A stretch of DNA of 64,000 bases from Chrysaora quinquecirrha (GCA_014526335.1 JACTAT010000027.1:3675132-3739131), one strand, 5' to 3'; positions 31,296-41,953 are shown, counted from the stretch's first letter. The notes: generated by a model not told the origin, from the sequence alone. A program made the numbers and translations.

Positions 31296-32036
31296 TCCCG
31301 GGGAACGTAACTCCCATATGTATGGGTACGGGATGTGCCATTTTTTCAGGTACCCTATTTAAGTGTGGAAAATAAATTTTGGGGTATCAAATTGGCTAGA
31401 AATACAAACGTGGGGGTATCATTTTTGCTAAGATGATCAATTTCGATAAGGTCACAATAGCTGCCAAATAAATTTCAGCTGTATTATTCTAAAAAAAAGA
31501 TTTTTGAGTATTTCTATGTATTATACACGCATTTTTTTTATAAGGAAGTGCTTTATAAGGAAGGTAGTACTCGGGCTGGCAAAAACTTAAGGAATTTCTA
31601 GTACTGGACCGGAGACTACTAAGGAATCTGACTTTTTCTTTAACTTAGCATTTCGATTAAAAAAATGAAGTTCTGAATTAACAGAGCAAGCAATACTTAT
31701 CGCCAATGGTTTTCAATCAGTATTCATTTCTACTCGTCCTCTGAAACCTTTATGACCTATATTTCCTTGATCATTGGTTGTTTTTAAGAATCACAAAGTA
31801 AGAAGTTAAGGAATTGCTAAGGAATATTGAGTACTCAATTTTCACCATCAGTTAAGGAATTTTCAGTACTGACCCTGAGCCGAACTTCCTTATAAAAAAA
31901 AAATGCGTGTACTCATATTTCTTGTGAACTTTGGGGGTGTACATTGTTAGAATCTTCATAAATTTTGGGGTCAAATTTCAAATCATGAAAATGGCACACC
32001 CCCGTCATTAATCTATTGAAGCTACCCCCCCGGGGT
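31296..32036. mobile_element. MITE with 9-bp target duplication, host of a nested MITE
   Basis: Starts TCCCGGGGAACG and ends CCCCCCCGGGGT, flanked on both sides by TTAAATCAA (31287-31295 and 32037-32045). A 9-bp duplication suggests a Mutator-like origin. Phrases such as TTTTGGGGTATC and TTTTGGGGTCAAAT recur on both sides of the nested 31524-31911 element. Confidence 0.8.
31524..31911. mobile_element. TACACGCA-type MITE, nested
   Basis: Ends TACACGCATTTTTTTTATAA and AAAAAAAAAATGCGTGTA with subterminal ATAAGGAAG and GGAATTTCTAGTACT. Its termini match the TACACGC family, but its interior does not align with it, so it is a separate family using the same terminal formula. It is inserted inside 31296-32036. 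Confidence 0.8.
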
Positions 32037-32045
32037 TTAAATCAA

Positions 32046-32842
32046 GATTAAAAACAGAACGACACGATTCCTCGAAGTTTTAGAATTGACACTTCTGGTC
32101 AAAGAAGAAAAGTTGTATCTTTCCTGCCATCTTGTAAAAATAGACAACGATTACTCCACAACACAAACTGCAACAAAAATTTGGCTATAATTTCAGCTCG
32201 AGTGAAGACTGCCGGGTTTTGCTTAACATCTCAGGTGATACCATAAGTTCGGTGTTCCGTTGGGGTTTATGTGGAGGGATCGCATCATTGTCGAGGAAGA
32301 TGTTCAATACCATGGAGGGATCACATCCTCTCTGCACGCTGTTAAATAAAAGGCATTCTCCACATGGCATACTGATGATACCAGATGATACCCCTCCTTG
32401 GTCCAAACTTAATCCTCGTTTTTGGTTTGACTATTTGAGTTATTTATACTCAGAGAAGCGTCATGTCAAACTAAAAAGCTTCATTCGAATGAATGAGATC
32501 TATTTCTGATCTAACTGAGTCTGATGAAGACTTTCTTGCCAAAAGGTCGGCTTTTGTGCCTCCTACAATATAAGGGGCAATCGTCTGCATGTCCTTTCAG
32601 AGTATAAGAAGAGTGCAAAGGAAGGGTAGAAAATCATACTTTAAGGTTTAATCTCTTTAATTTGGGAATAAAAAAAAATAAATGTGCTAAAATAAGATGA
32701 GAAGTCCCTTTTCGTGACGTCTGGTTTTTATGCTTTCTTTTCTACCTGACACCCATCCATAGTGGAAAAGCCCAGATACAGCAAGTTCAATATGACAACC
32801 ACCATCCCAGTCCCTCCGCTGAAATATCGAGAGCAAGCGATA
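32046..32842. other. intergenic, foldback relic
   Basis: 32220-32400 contains GGTGATACCATAAG, TGGAGGGATCGCATC and the mirrored GATGATACCCCTCC, a diverged GGAGGGAT-type foldback. No gene is supported between the stress protein promoter and the UTP20 stop. Confidence 0.4.
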
Positions 32843-32848
32843 TTTATT
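32843..32848 (-). terminator. candidate poly(A) signal of UTP20
   Basis: AATAAA on the minus strand, 23 bases past the UTP20 stop codon. It is a canonical hexamer at a plausible though short distance. Cleavage site unknown. Confidence 0.45.
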
Positions 32849-32870
32849 GTGGTCTATCTTGATAACTTCG

Positions 32871-32969
32871 TCAATATTTTTTCTTCAGCAATTTTCTTTT
32901 CTTCTGGTCTTGCTTAGCTGCAGTTCGTTTTGCCTTCTTCAGTGCAAACTTTTCTTGATCTTTTATGGC
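32871..32969 (-). CDS. UTP20 terminal exon
   Basis: Thirty-two codons plus TGA after the acceptor TTATTTCAG. Strongly basic: KFALKKAKRTAAKQDQKKRK then LLKKKY-stop. A Lys/Arg-rich C-terminal tail is the normal end of UTP20 and probably serves nucleolar or RNA binding. In phase with 34650-34795. Confidence 0.85.
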   Translation of the reverse strand, partial: AIKDQEKFALKKAKRTAAKQDQKKRKLLKKKY

Positions 32970-33063
32970 CTGAAATAAAAATTATACCATAATACCATAC
33001 TATAGTTTGACTCCAGTTGAGACAGACAAAAGGTCAGGAAGAACAATATATAACTGTTACAAG

Positions 33064-33533
33064 CGGGCGCAAACCGTGCCAACATTGTTGGCCAACATGT
33101 TGGCTGCAAATAGGCCAACATGTTGGTGCGGTTTGCCACACCATCACAACATCTGAGATGTTCGGGATACTGATGTCATCTACAAATGATCTTTTGCAAA
33201 CATGGCCGAAAAAAAAACAGCTGTTTGTTAATTGGTCGCCCTTTTGGTTGACGAAGAAGAAGAAAAAACTCGTGGCCCAACTCAAACCGTTCTCATTTCA
33301 AGAACTCCGAAACAATGGCCGACATAGAAAATGTTGTACCAACGTGTCCGCGAGACATAAACCGTACCAACACATCAATTTTACTCAAATCGATGAAAAT
33401 GTTGGCAATAACTTTTTCGTCAACATCATTTTGTTTCTTAGGCCAGCATCTATAGCACACCGTGCTAACAAGTTGGCCAACGATTGTTGACGGCGCGATG
33501 TTGGCCAACATGTTGGCACGGTTTGCGCCCGGC
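33064..33533. mobile_element. MITE built of GCCAACATGTTGGC palindromes
   Basis: Left GCGGGCGCAAACCGTGCCAA and right TTGGCACGGTTTGCGCCCGG are inverted ends, each followed inward by GGCCAACATGTTGGC. It lies in a UTP20 intron. ORFs across it on both strands are by-products. Confidence 0.75.
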
Positions 33534-34170
33534 TTAAGCCTAGCCAAACGATCTCGACTTTTCAGTGGCAGAATAAAATCCTATATTTTTGCAGATAAAC
33601 AATTTCTCCACTCAAAATAATTCATGAACTTTTCTCATTTCTGAGCCGCAAGCAAAATGTCGAGTGAAAGGTCGAGGGCGTGTGGACACCTCTTCTTGCT
33701 CTTCTCATCAATGCTCAAAATCGCTCGGTTTTTGTCGAGCGTTGTCCAATGAAGTGTCGGGAGCATTTGGCAAAGGCTTAAGTTCCAAGAAAAATTTTTC
33801 CAATCTTCAAAAAATAAAGCCAAGAACAAGCACAGAATATGAAAATGTGCCTTTTCTATACCCGGTGGGTTTTCAAAAGCAATCCATCGGATACATTTTT
33901 CTTAGCAAAAAAGATACGTTTTTGACAATCGTTCAGCACTATTTCCTTATAAAAATGCCTACGCGGCAAATTTGCCAAGGTTTTCGAATATAATATCCAC
34001 ATGTGATACACAACGAATTCGAAGCTCATTTCAGACAGCAGAACTAAGCTTTCGAAAATCAGTTGGTAGAATCTAAAGTTAGCTTTGCAAAAGACTGATT
34101 AATTGAGGACTGATTAATTTTCAGAATGTTGTCAATGTGAGGGCTGATTTACAGACTGGCTGAAGTGGCT

Positions 34171-34561
34171 CCTGGGGGTACTCTCATTGAGGCCTGAATG
34201 GGGGTCCAGTCACGGCTAATGAGGGCGAAAGCTAACATTTTCACAATAACCCTCAAATGGTGGTAAATTTTACCATAACTCCCAAATGGTGGTGTAAAGC
34301 TAAAAATTATGCCATCTGATAGCATCCAATCTAGCAATAAAATCTTCGGCTAAAAGTTTGCTAACACTCAAATACACAAAAGATTGCAAAATAAGCCCAA
34401 AACACCAAGAAATTAAAGGTTAAGGGTTGTAAATACGAAAAATATCCCAAAGTTGCAGTATCATTTGTTTATTTCTTCAAAGTGATCCATTCGATAGGCG
34501 TTTTGTAAAAATCCCAAACCGAATTGACCCCCCTGTCGGGTTTCAATGAGAGTACCCCGTG
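34171..34561. mobile_element. MITE with 9-bp target duplication
   Basis: Ends GGGGGTACTCTCATTGA and TCAATGAGAGTACCCC, flanked by GAAGTGGCT on both sides (34162-34170, 34562-34570). Inner CAAATGGTGGTAAA units repeat. The 9-bp duplication suggests a Mutator-like element. Confidence 0.8.
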
Positions 34562-34649
34562 GAAGTGGCTATATTCCATTATGATTAACTGAACAAAGAA
34601 GAAATACGAAAGAAGAAAAGATATAAATCAACTTTTTTTCTGACCATAC

Positions 34650-34795
34650 CTCTTCAAGTCTTTGTCTCTTTCTAGACTCCTTCTTACTCGTAACTTTTCT
34701 TTGCATTTTAGAATAACTTTCTGCGAATGTTTCTTTGCCGACTATTTCTCTGATCAAACTAATGACTTCTTTGGCCAATTTTTGCAACTCGGGAT
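34650..34795 (-). CDS. UTP20 penultimate exon
   Basis: 146 bp from the acceptor TTTTATAG to the donor GTATGG. It encodes DPELQKLAKEVISLIREIVG then ESYSKMQRKV and RKRQRLEE. The pattern LAxEVIxxI..VG..xF followed by a basic coiled helix matches the UTP20 C-terminus. It needs one base from the preceding exon, but the nearest upstream exon (35870-36070) ends on a codon boundary, so an exon is missing between them. Confidence 0.88.
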
Positions 34796-34855
34796 CTATA
34801 AAACAAAAATAAAAAATTGACAGATCACAGAATATAAATAGAAAAATGTGACTTA

Positions 34856-35143
34856 GGGCCTGTTTACATGGAGGCGGGCCAGCCCGGTTAGGCGAGCTGG
34901 CTCGACCAAGCGAGATCTAATAGAACAATAAATTCTTTTGTTTGTGAATCTTGCGTTTACATGAGCAATCACCCATCCCGCTGAGGCGAGATCAGGGAGG
35001 AAAGAATGGAAAAGTGTTAATAAGCAAGGCTAGCTCGGCTGACCGGGCTGGAAAATTTATCCATGTAAACGCTCTGAAAAAGGATCTCGCCTAACCAAGC
35101 TGGCTCGGCTAACCGGGCTGGTCCGCCTCTATGTAAACAGGCC
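34856..35143. mobile_element. Harbinger/Tourist-like MITE, GGGCCTGTTTACATGG ends
   Basis: Left GGGCCTGTTTACATGGAGGC and right GCCTCTATGTAAACAGGCC, with TTA at both flanks (34853-34855, 35144-35146). Inner CCCGGTTAGGCGAGCTGG units recur inverted. It directly abuts the next element. Confidence 0.8.
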
Positions 35144-35146
35144 TTA

Positions 35147-35560
35147 AGGCCCCAGTTACACTATGCCAGCATGATATGGTTACACTATTGCGTTTTGATT
35201 TTCGTGCCGTCATAAGATTTTGCCAAGCAGTTACACGAGCGCAGCGCCATGATTTCTGTGGCGATCATTGCAATTACACTGAGACGCAACGGCAGCTCCT
35301 TCGCAGATTTGCTTCGCATTTGTTTTGTGAAACAATAGAAAAACAAGGTTTCGGAGCGTCATATATCGGATTGGCATGATTACACTGTGCCGCCGCGTCG
35401 CGTCTTGATTTTCATATCACCTCCAGAGCGCCATGATTTTCATGACGATTTGCGGAGCGTCTTATACCGGATTGAGTCGTCATAGTGTAACTGACAGCCC
35501 AATCCGATACAAAATTCATGGCGCGACGCAGGCATGCCGGCATAGTGTAACTGGGGCCTG
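35147..35560. mobile_element. Harbinger/Tourist-like MITE, GCCCCAGTTACACTATG ends
   Basis: Left GGCCCCAGTTACACTATGCC and right GGCATAGTGTAACTGGGGCC. Inner GTTACACTATG, GGCGCGACGC and ATTTTCATGGCG phrases recur. A second copy at 49940-50340 lies in the opposite orientation. Confidence 0.8.
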
Positions 35561-35869
35561 AATAAAATATGCTACACTACCTTTCAAAAAGTTGATGCCT
35601 TAACTGACCGTTTTCCCGAGGTTTAGCGTAATGTCAGTTTATGGAAAAATTTCCAGATATACGAACTGTTCATCGCGTGACTTTGGAAATTTTTTCGAGA
35701 TAGTCTGGAGAAGTCATTTAGACGATGGACTATGCTGAAATTTTGGCACAAATTAGAAGGCCCTGGATAGGAGCCTTTGGGAACACCATAATTTATCACA
35801 AGCTTTAGTGAAGCATTGTATGATCTTAGAAGACTTCAAGCTAATAATTCAATAATTAACAAAATATAC

Positions 35870-36070
35870 CTTGCTGGAACTATTTTGTGATTGTGATGCC
35901 TCGTGGCTTGCTAAATAAGACATTTTATGCAGAAGCCATTTTAATGACAGTTTCTTTGAATTTCTATCTTCTGCAGCGTTGCTCTCGTTTTCAAATTCTA
36001 CGTCGCCAGTATAACTTTCATGTTCCATACAATTAATTATCTTGGACAAGTAAATCAAATTCTTTGTAAT
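35870..36070 (-). CDS. UTP20 exon
   Basis: 67 codons, codon-boundary ends, acceptor CTTCTAG and donor GTATAT. It encodes ITKNLIYLSKIINCM, an acidic linker, then LSLKWLLHKMSYLASHEA. The TKNLxFLxK..LxLxWLLxKxSxxA pattern is the UTP20 region shortly before the C-terminal tail. Confidence 0.85.
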
Positions 36071-36093
36071 CTAGAAGGAAGGCATTATATTAG

Positions 36094-37015
36094 GCCCTGT
36101 TCAAACGATCAAAATTGTTTGATAAGCATTCAACATTCGCTTGTCAAGCAAAATGTTTGACCGTTTGGCCAAATCACAAAACATTTCTCGTCAAGCATTT
36201 TTTTTGCTTGACACAAGCATAACATGTTTTGAACTTTTTCAGAAAACATTACTGAGCAATACTGCTTGAGAAGAAATGTTTCGCGACGTGGCAAAACGGT
36301 CAAATATTACGTGTAAAGCAAACATCAAATATTTGACCAACAATGTTTGGTCGTTTGGCCAGACCCTTAGATTGCGAGTAACTGTCAAAAGGTACTTATT
36401 TAACTCACAAAAACACTATAGACTGGGGATAACAGTTCAGTGCCTGCTTGGTACCCCCTCAGAGTGGGGTCAAAATGTGCGGAATATTGGAATTTTCTTA
36501 AATTTCCAAAATCTAACCAAACGGGGACGAAAAGTTTAAGAGCTTCGAGAAATTTACTGGGCGTAAGAGTAAGACATAATGCATCAGTATTTCATGACCA
36601 GAAATAATCAACAGAAGTTATCCCACGCTAACGAACCTATAGTCACTACTATGATGGATAATCACTACTGTGGTGGTAGTTTCTGCGTACTGTGGTGGAT
36701 AATCACTACTTGTGGTGGGTTATTATGCTTGATGTGGTGGATTAATATGCTTGTTGTGGTGGTTGTTTTGGCGTACTGTGGTGGATAATCACTACTGGGG
36801 TGGGTTATTATGCTTGATGTGGTGGTATTATTGCGTACTGTGGTGGGTAATCACTCCTGGGGTTGGTAATTATGCTTGATGTGGTGGTATTTTCATTATG
36901 ATTAATTAAAAATCACTGTCAAGCAATGTTTTTCGATGTGACCAAACGGTCAAATATTGCTTGCAAAGCAAATCTCATATGTTTGACCAATTATGTTTGA
37001 TCGTATGGCCGGAGC
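36094..37015. mobile_element. TIR element with AAACGATCAAA/TTTGATCGTATGG ends
   Basis: Starts GGCCCTGTTCAAACGATCAA and ends TTTGATCGTATGGCCGGAGCC. CTTGTCAAGCAAA and TTTGACCGTTTGGCC phrases repeat throughout. Its centre (36640-36895) contains the GTGGTGG minisatellite/foldback family. The related element at 56794-57290 also has a GTGGTGG block inside, suggesting one composite family. Confidence 0.6.
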
Positions 37016-37271
37016 CAAATTTATTGGCTTTATTGTTGCTATTAGCGAGGAGATATATCTTGAAAGTGTTCAGTGAAAGCTAGATCTATTTCCAGAGTCC
37101 TGAATCCCAGTTATCGCTCATCAGGCCGAGACTAACATCAAACCGAAAAGACCAAACTACAGTAGTTTGATGGTATTTTGAATGTGCTTGCCATTCATTT
37201 CAATAGCGATAACTACCACTGAGGTAATAAGTCTATAGTGAAAGCCACGTGGATATTAAATAACTTTATAC

Positions 37272-37340
37272 CTGTTCACCAAGCTCAGTACCAACGTCGT
37301 CCTTCATCTGATCACAGAAGTTTATACAAAGCTGCCTTAC
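37272..37340 (-). CDS. UTP20 exon
   Basis: 23 codons, phase 0 at both ends, acceptor TTTCAATAG and donor GTATAA. Encodes VRQLCINFCDQMKDDVGTEL. It joins 35870-36070 in frame, giving the family's VRxLCxxFxxQ...TKNLIFL order. Confidence 0.85.
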
Positions 37341-37654
37341 CTATTGAAAATTAAAGTAAATATCAAAGTAGCCAATGATGCAAGGAATGTAAATAAATAG
37401 TTTTTGAGTGGTAAAAAATTCAGATTTGCTATAAACAGCGTAAACATTTTCGTACCTATGGTATGCCCAAAATTTTTTCCGCTGTTTATCGCAATTCTTA
37501 TTCAAGTAAGGAATATAAGTAATATAAGTAGCCAGCAATGCATTAGGTTGTGCGCAAAAAAATGTAGCTACAGAGTGTTTGCTCATTGGAGCCTGAAACT
37601 TAAAAGGCATCCATTCAATCTGTTATTCATATTTATATACATGGTGAACATTAC

Positions 37655-37870
37655 GATAGATTTTTCTACAAGTTGCATACCCCAGATAGGATTCAAACCT
37701 TTACTCCATGAACAGAGCGTCAACGACGTTTCCACTGAGCTATGGAGCTCAATAAAATCGCCGAGAAACTCAACAAATCATAGAGGCAAAGGCCATCCTC
37801 CCGTTTTACTTTCTATTTCGGCTATGTTGAGCCTTCTCCATACCAAACATATTAATGTACATTTGTCATG
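37655..37870 (-). mobile_element. tRNA-derived SINE
   Basis: Same order as 18455-18660: TTTTTCTACAAGTTGCATAC, a degenerate B box (GGATTCAAACC on plus), GAGCTCAATAAAATCGCCGAG and GGCTATGTTGAGCCTTCTCC. A second copy follows immediately. Confidence 0.6.
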
Positions 37871-37879
37871 ACTGGCGAA

Positions 37880-38085
37880 CACCGCGATTGAATTTTTCCA
37901 CAAGTGGCATACCATAATAGATGGTGTTTGAACTTTGACTGCATGACCAGAGACCCAGAGACGCTGTCACTGAGCTATAGAGCTCAATGAAATCGCTGAG
38001 TAACTCTCCAAGTCATACAGCCCAAGGCTCTCTTCCTGTTTGTATTTTGTGTTTCAGCTATGTTGAGCCATCTTCAGAATTTTCC
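37880..38085 (-). mobile_element. tRNA-derived SINE, adjacent copy
   Basis: Aligned with the preceding copy from AATTTTTCCACAAGTGGCAT to TTTCAGCTATGTTGAGCC. The two lie head to tail, separated by about ten bases. It is diverged in the B box. Confidence 0.6.
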
Positions 38086-38487
38086 TTGTTCGACAATGTT
38101 TTGGAACGTGGTCAAAGGGGAGAAAAAAATGTTTACAGAAACTCAGATGTTTGCGTCGCCAGAACCTTAGTTGGTTTGGCTCATCAAATGATCCATGTTT
38201 TCGTACATTTGAACTGCTTGCTGCAAATTGCCATTAACCAAGGAAAATTTGAGAGATGTCAAAGTTGAAACAAATGCTGGGCCACATCAATCCCCTGTAC
38301 CTCTTCCACAACAGTTAGATAATATTGACGGGGCCTATTCGGTTAAAAGCCAGATCATCATGGAACTTTTTTATTTGAAGGTTCGAACAAGCTATATATC
38401 AATAAATATCAATTTAAAAAAGGCATTCCAGGAATGAGAGTTTCATACATTGGCAACTTGAAAAGTGGACAATAAACATATACTTAC

Positions 38488-38651
38488 TTTTGAAGATAAA
38501 TCTTCAGCCAAATATAAGCATTTGCTGACATCTTTTTGTGAGATTTTGACAATTTCATCGTTCGGCCAAGCAGCGAAAAGTTGCCCGAATAGCTGACAAG
38601 AAGCGAGACGAATCCAAGTGTGTGGATGCTTCAAGAGATCTTGGATGTTAT
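38488..38651 (-). CDS. UTP20 exon
   Basis: 164 bp, acceptor TTCATTTAG and donor GTAAGT. Encodes NIQDLLKHPHTWIRLASCQL then FGQLFAAWPNDE, a HEAT helix pair with the HPHxWxRLAxxQLFGxLFAAW block that is highly conserved in UTP20. Two leading bases match the single base left by 39494-39614. Confidence 0.92.
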
Positions 38652-38961
38652 CTAAATGAAAGGTTTAAAACGAAAGATCAGTGTATCATAGAAGCTTCAA
38701 GAATGCAGTAACAGGCACATTTTGCTACGCTGAAAGGTACGTGTTGCTGAGGTCTACCCAGGTGACCCGATGGCAAGCACCAAGGCTAGGCTAGTCTGAC
38801 CAGTGCAACCCGAAGTTTGACGTCACCAAAAATTTCGAAATTTGCTTTTCATAAGAGCGTCAAAATGAAAAAAATACAGTTATTTCATATTGAAATTTCT
38901 CCTAATGGCCATGTTCAGCCAATATTTAACATATTCCACTGAGTTTAGACATTTCTGGATT

Positions 38962-39290
38962 AGTTTTTGAGTTATACAAAACTTCAGAATTGCGATTAAC
39001 AGCGGAAACTTTTCGGGCATACTTTAAAAGCTTTTTTCGTCTGACATCAGAGTGAGAACTTCAGAAACAGACCGGAATTGGCCAAATTTATACCCAGTAT
39101 GGGGCTAGAAATGCACCATTCAGAAAGAAAAGGCGAATTGGCATTGTGCTTTAAACACCAATCAGCTTTCGGTTGGAATAACAATGAAAATTAATTGAAG
39201 AGTCTAAGTGAGAAAACGAACTCTTTCTGTCTACACAGAACCGTCTTTTTGGTTTTGATGTGGACAGATTCCAAATCGACTGAGAGGCAA
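38962..39290 (-). repeat. CTGACA foldback family, one arm plus centre
   Basis: TTTTGAGTTATACAAAACTT, GCTTTTTTCGTCTGACA, CAGAAACAGACCG and TGTCTACACAGAACCG follow the family order seen at 17695 and 44035. It lies in a UTP20 intron. Confidence 0.7.
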
Positions 39291-39493
39291 CGAGGATCTA
39301 TTTCTGGATTAAATTGTATGCTTTTCAGAAAATGATGGGCAAAGCGGACAATTCTAAAAATGCGTTTTTGTGACGTCACGACTTCGATACTCTATTACAT
39401 ACGCGGCAGATATCTTTAATAGTATATAATAACAGTATATCTTTAACAATATACTCATGGGACGGACAAAAACGCTGACGAATAACATCTTAC

Positions 39494-39614
39494 TCCATAT
39501 TTCATTCAAAGGTTCTTGAATTTGCGTGTTTCGAATAGCCTGACAATTTTGGAATATCTTCTTCAAAGTGTTCAAAGTAAAGAACACCAACTGATCAGCA
39601 GCATCATTTTCTTC
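39494..39614 (-). CDS. UTP20 exon
   Basis: 121 bp, acceptor TTTTTACAG and donor GTAAGA. Encodes EENDAADQLVFFTLNTLKKI, then PLNEIW. Phase 0 in, one base out. The DxxADxLVFxxLxTLxKI pattern precedes the HPH block in the family, as it does here. Confidence 0.9.
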
Positions 39615-40085
39615 CTGTAAAAAGAAACATATATATAAATAACAGGCTTATATAGGACCAGATATGGCAAATATACAATAGTACCCTTAGGCCTAAAGAG
39701 ATCTGCAACGATCGCCTGAATCCCGCCGAAGCATTGCTAACTGTATCCGTGTCTCCTCTAACGGTTTCAAACACTGTTGAACCCTCTTTTCAAAATTCTT
39801 TTATCTTTCCTCGTGACGCTATCGGTATCGTGCCAGTATTCAGGTTTAGATGGAGTTTACCACCAATTCTGGGCCGCATTTCCAAGCAACCCGACCAATG
39901 GAACGGGTATCGTGGGCAGCAAGTCCAGTCACGCACGGGAAATGTCACCCTCTCCGATGTGCTTTTCCAACAATTTAGATAGGACTGGTCCACGGGATGG
40001 CTAGCTTCTCGAAACTACAATTCGCTGTTGCAAGCAAAAGAGATTTCAAGCTTGAGCAGTTCCCACTTCATTCGCCGTTACTGAT

Positions 40086-40331
40086 ATGAATAGTATAACC
40101 AGAAGCTTAAGCATTATGATTAGAAAACAAACGAAAGATAACAATTGTTTGTTTATTAACTGTATATTCGACTGTACTTTCCAACAGTCATCATCAGAGA
40201 GACTGTTGACTGTTGACCCTCTGATGATGACTGTTGGAAAGTACAGTCAATATACAGTTAATAAACAAACAATTGTCATCTTTCGCTTGCTTTCTAACCA
40301 TAATGTTTAAGCTTCTGGTTATACTATTCAT
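40086..40331. repeat. 246-bp near-perfect palindrome
   Basis: Arms of about 115 bp: ATGAATAGTATAACCAGAAG at the left mirrors CTTCTGGTTATACTATTCAT at the right. The arms meet at a short centre made of GACTGTTGACTGTTGAC. Only scattered mismatches are seen. It lies in a UTP20 intron and holds no gene. Confidence 0.85.
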
Positions 40332-40689
40332 AATGAAGTTGTATGCCCGATTGGATATATTTTCAGTCCCTATCTTGCGTTACTTTAAATAACCAGAGGT
40401 GAAAACTGTATCGGAATTTTCAGGCCCAGAAACAGAAATTTTTAGGAGAAAAAATATTTGGAGAAAGTCTTCCAGAAAAAAATTAAAGGATTGGAACAAT
40501 GATGAATTCTAGTAATATCACTCAGATTAATTTGGCAGAAAAACGTCTTAAAAGTCCCCTGAACAGTACAACAGTTTTGACTGGACTGTAAATGGTCTTA
40601 TCAAAGCAAATGAAAATTAACAGACAAATCATAGCTTTGAAACAAACGGGATATTTCGTCTGTTGCATTACGTATACTATCTGATAACA

Positions 40690-40893
40690 GGCATTTTTCT
40701 ACAAGTGGCATAAAAGAATAGATGGGATTGACTTGTGGAAAAATTTACCCTTGTGTTCCCCATTCATGACAAATATGTATAAATATGTATGGTGCTGAAG
40801 AAGGGCCAACATAGCCTAAACAAAAAAAGCTTAAGGGATGAGAACCTTGGGCTGTATGACTTGGAGAGAGTTTCTGGGTAATTTCATTCAGCC
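40690..40893 (+). repeat. rearranged SINE fragment
   Basis: TTTTCTACAAGTGGCATAAA, then GTATGGTGCTGAAGAAGGGC, CCAACATAGCC and GGGCTGTATGACTTGGAGAG are pieces of the tRNA-derived SINE in altered order or orientation. The next element, then a retrotransposon fragment, follow. Confidence 0.5.
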
Positions 40894-41139
40894 TTAAGCT
40901 GGATTTCCACTTGTCCTTTTGGCCATGGGAGCGGGAACGCATCAAGCGCGGCAAATTTAAATTTAAGTTGACGTGACGATGCAATTGTTGAAATTTATAA
41001 TTATCCGATTGTTTTTGTCTGTGCATTTTCCTGACGAAATCAACAGGAAATAAATTTTTTCCGATTTCTATTCCCACTTCCCGTGCCCGTTCCTGTCCCC
41101 GTTCCCACCGAAAAACAGATAAGTGAAAATCCAGCTTTA
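40894..41139. mobile_element. MITE with AGCTGGATTTCCACTTGTC ends
   Basis: Left TTAAGCTGGATTTCCACTTG and right AAGTGAAAATCCAGCTTTA are inverted. GCGGGAACG and CCCGTTCC phrases near the ends add to the inverted structure. Non-coding. Confidence 0.6.
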
Positions 41140-41144
41140 TAGCT

Positions 41145-41722
41145 AAGTGGAAATGTAATGTTGTAGCTCGTGTTATCTGGGGGCATCTGCCAGACACAAA
41201 ACTAAAGTCTCTCCAAAGACTGCAAAATAGGGCTCGTAGGATTATTGAAAATGGAAAGTACAATGATGGTTGGGTCTGTGATTGGCTAAACGTAAAAAAC
41301 CTAATTAAGTTTGATAGGCTAATTGCAACTTATAAAGTGAAAAATGAACTCTGCCCAGAGAACCTGAAGAACATATTCACTACGAGATCTACTATTTCGA
41401 GATACAACACACGAAAAATTGAAGATTTCGAAATTCCCCGACTTCGTTTAGAATATTGTAAAAAATCCTTTAAACACCAAGGAGCAACTACATGGAATGA
41501 GATCCCTAAAGGAATAAGAGATTCTGCCTCGCTAATTTCCTTCAAACGAAAACTAAAGGAACTCCTGAGGCAGTGACCCAAACACGACCCCTTGGAAGAG
41601 CAGCTATATTATTATTTTTCTTACATCCTAAATTGTGAATTTGTAGTCCAAGTTTTTCTTTTTATAATGCTGAAATGGTATTGTGTAAAAATAAGAATAA
41701 AATGAATGAAAATGAAAATGAA
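41145..41722 (+). mobile_element. non-LTR retrotransposon, 3' end only
   Basis: One plus-strand frame reads GHLPDTKLKSLQRLQNRARR, later FKHQGATTWNEIPKGIRDSA then SFKRKLKELLRQ-stop at 41576. The LQKLQNRAARII...G..WNxIPxxIRxSxSLxxFKxxLK pattern is the usual C-terminus of non-LTR ORF2 proteins downstream of the reverse transcriptase. About 145 bp of 3' UTR ends in an AAAATG repeat tail. The RT and endonuclease domains are absent, as in a 5'-truncated insertion. Confidence 0.85.
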
Positions 41723-41821
41723 ACGTCGTCGTGAATGCCATCTATTGTGGAATGCCACTTGCGGAAAAATCTATCATAGCTTTCGCCATTCGTAACAAAG
41801 ATCTAAATTTGTTCAACATAC

Positions 41822-41953
41822 ATTCATGTCAGATTCAAGTTTGAGGTCATCTTTGATGAGAGGCAGCAAACCAGGTAGTCTTCTCTCGAATCCATTTTTC
41901 TCTACCTCAGCAAATGTACCAATGATCTGAGTGGCCAGTCTTTTTAAAGATAC
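41822..41953 (-). CDS. UTP20 exon
   Basis: 44 codons, phase 0 at both ends, acceptor GTAAATAG and donor GTATGT. Encodes VSLKRLATQIIGTFAEVEKN, then RLPGLLPLIKDDL. The LxRLAxQxxGxFxE.E pattern followed by a LLP helix agrees with UTP20. Confidence 0.85.

Noticed and set aside
33017..33490. 157-codon plus-strand ORF
   Set aside because: It lies across the GCCAACATGTTGGC MITE in a UTP20 intron and has no domain features.
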